Source: Sorghum bicolor
Lineage: Eukaryota > Streptophyta > Magnoliopsida > Poales > Poaceae
Length of the DNA: 64,000 nt
Assembly: GCF_000003195.3 (NCBI RefSeq)
Contig: NC_012872.2
Span: forward strand, 23,956,066-24,020,065
Direction of reading: 5' to 3'
Of this stretch, positions 63,671 through 64,000 are shown one piece after another. How positions within the stretch are numbered: position 1 is the stretch's first letter; each line of letters opens with the position of its first letter. The translations under genes and the position numbers were made by a program. The notes beneath the pieces were generated by a model. That model had not been told where the DNA came from and did no database searches. It saw only the letters and a list, made by a program, of their open reading frames with translations.

Positions 63671-64000
63671 TGTTGACGGTCCTTAAGTAGCAAATATAAT
63701 CATCAAATAAATAAAGAAAAGGATCCAAATGCAACCAACACCCAGACTTAGGGTTTTATCTGATAGAATTCCACGAGTTTTGGTGTTTGTCTATTTCTGC
63801 AGGGGGTTATCAGGAAATATGGAGAGAAGGCCCACACGTCGGGTTTACATAGAGATATTAACGTGCCGCGCAATTTTCTATCATCTAGAAGACTCCAGAA
63901 GCCACGGGAACGAACGGGACGCCGAGCGGGCTCGGGGGCAGGGCGCCCGCCTAGCTACAGAGTCCAATCAGGACTCTCTTCGAGGATTACGCTCCACCGA
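63671..64000 (+). repeat. Partial family X LTR in + orientation
   Basis: It starts TGTTGACGGTCC and is the reverse complement of the right end of E1's LTRs (for example 3545-3873). It is a fourth family X insertion, facing the opposite way, and runs off the window. The five bases before it, CCTGC, would be the duplication to look for on the far side. Confidence 0.85.

Overview
The window looks like a block of repetitive nuclear DNA from a plant, most likely a grass. Everything I can identify is LTR retrotransposon, and I see no ordinary host gene. The element types are Ty3/gypsy Tat-lineage elements, Athila-like gag-protease elements, a RIRE2/Dasheng-type element and a tRNA-iMet-primed gypsy element. 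There is also an LTR carrying a 5S rRNA-like segment, as in Cassandra TRIMs. The grass assignment is inference from these families.

The layout is a nest that can be unpicked from target-site duplications (TSDs). The oldest layer is a decayed Athila-like gag-protease element on the + strand (Z1: 1519-2646, 9882-10101, 42241-42812). Three elements sit in it, all on the minus strand: E1 (2647-9881, TSD ATATG), E3 (10102-42240, TSD ATGTG/ATGTC) and E2 (42813-61884, TSD CCAGG). A second, less interrupted copy of the same sequence (Z2, 62366-63670) serves as an empty-site reference for E1 and E3. Inside E3 lies E4 (16126-40314, TSD CATAG), and inside the gag of E4 lies E5 (16992-29341, TSD GTATA), a younger member of the same family. 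Inside E2 lies V (45493-50315), and inside one LTR of E2 lies Y (54996-61648, TSD CGTGG). A further LTR begins at 63671 and runs off the window.

The most interesting part is the E4/E5 family. E5 is complete: two 688-bp LTRs that look identical by eye, a primer site, a polypurine tract, a 1215-aa gag-protease frame and a 1077-aa pol frame with two RNase H domains. The pol start overlaps the gag-protease stop as TAATG. Between pol and the 3' LTR, on the opposite strand, it carries a separate gene with its own TATA box. I can resolve six exons whose coding lengths sum to an exact open frame of 944 aa. The product has an N-terminal plant mobile domain (PMD), a basic proline-rich linker and a C-terminal coiled coil. 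The same gene is intact in E4 (955 aa), although the gag of E4 is destroyed. Both elements are also saturated, in every part and on both strands, with the hexamer GCCGAT/ATCGGC, which is rare elsewhere in the window.

How the parts may work together: gag, protease, reverse transcriptase, RNase H and integrase would replicate E5 and could supply E4 in trans. The antisense PMD gene is probably transcribed separately and converges on pol across a 144-bp spacer holding two small hairpins built from the same hexamer. That the PMD protein recognises the hexamer, or protects the element from silencing, is only a hypothesis. The remaining elements are non-autonomous or broken.
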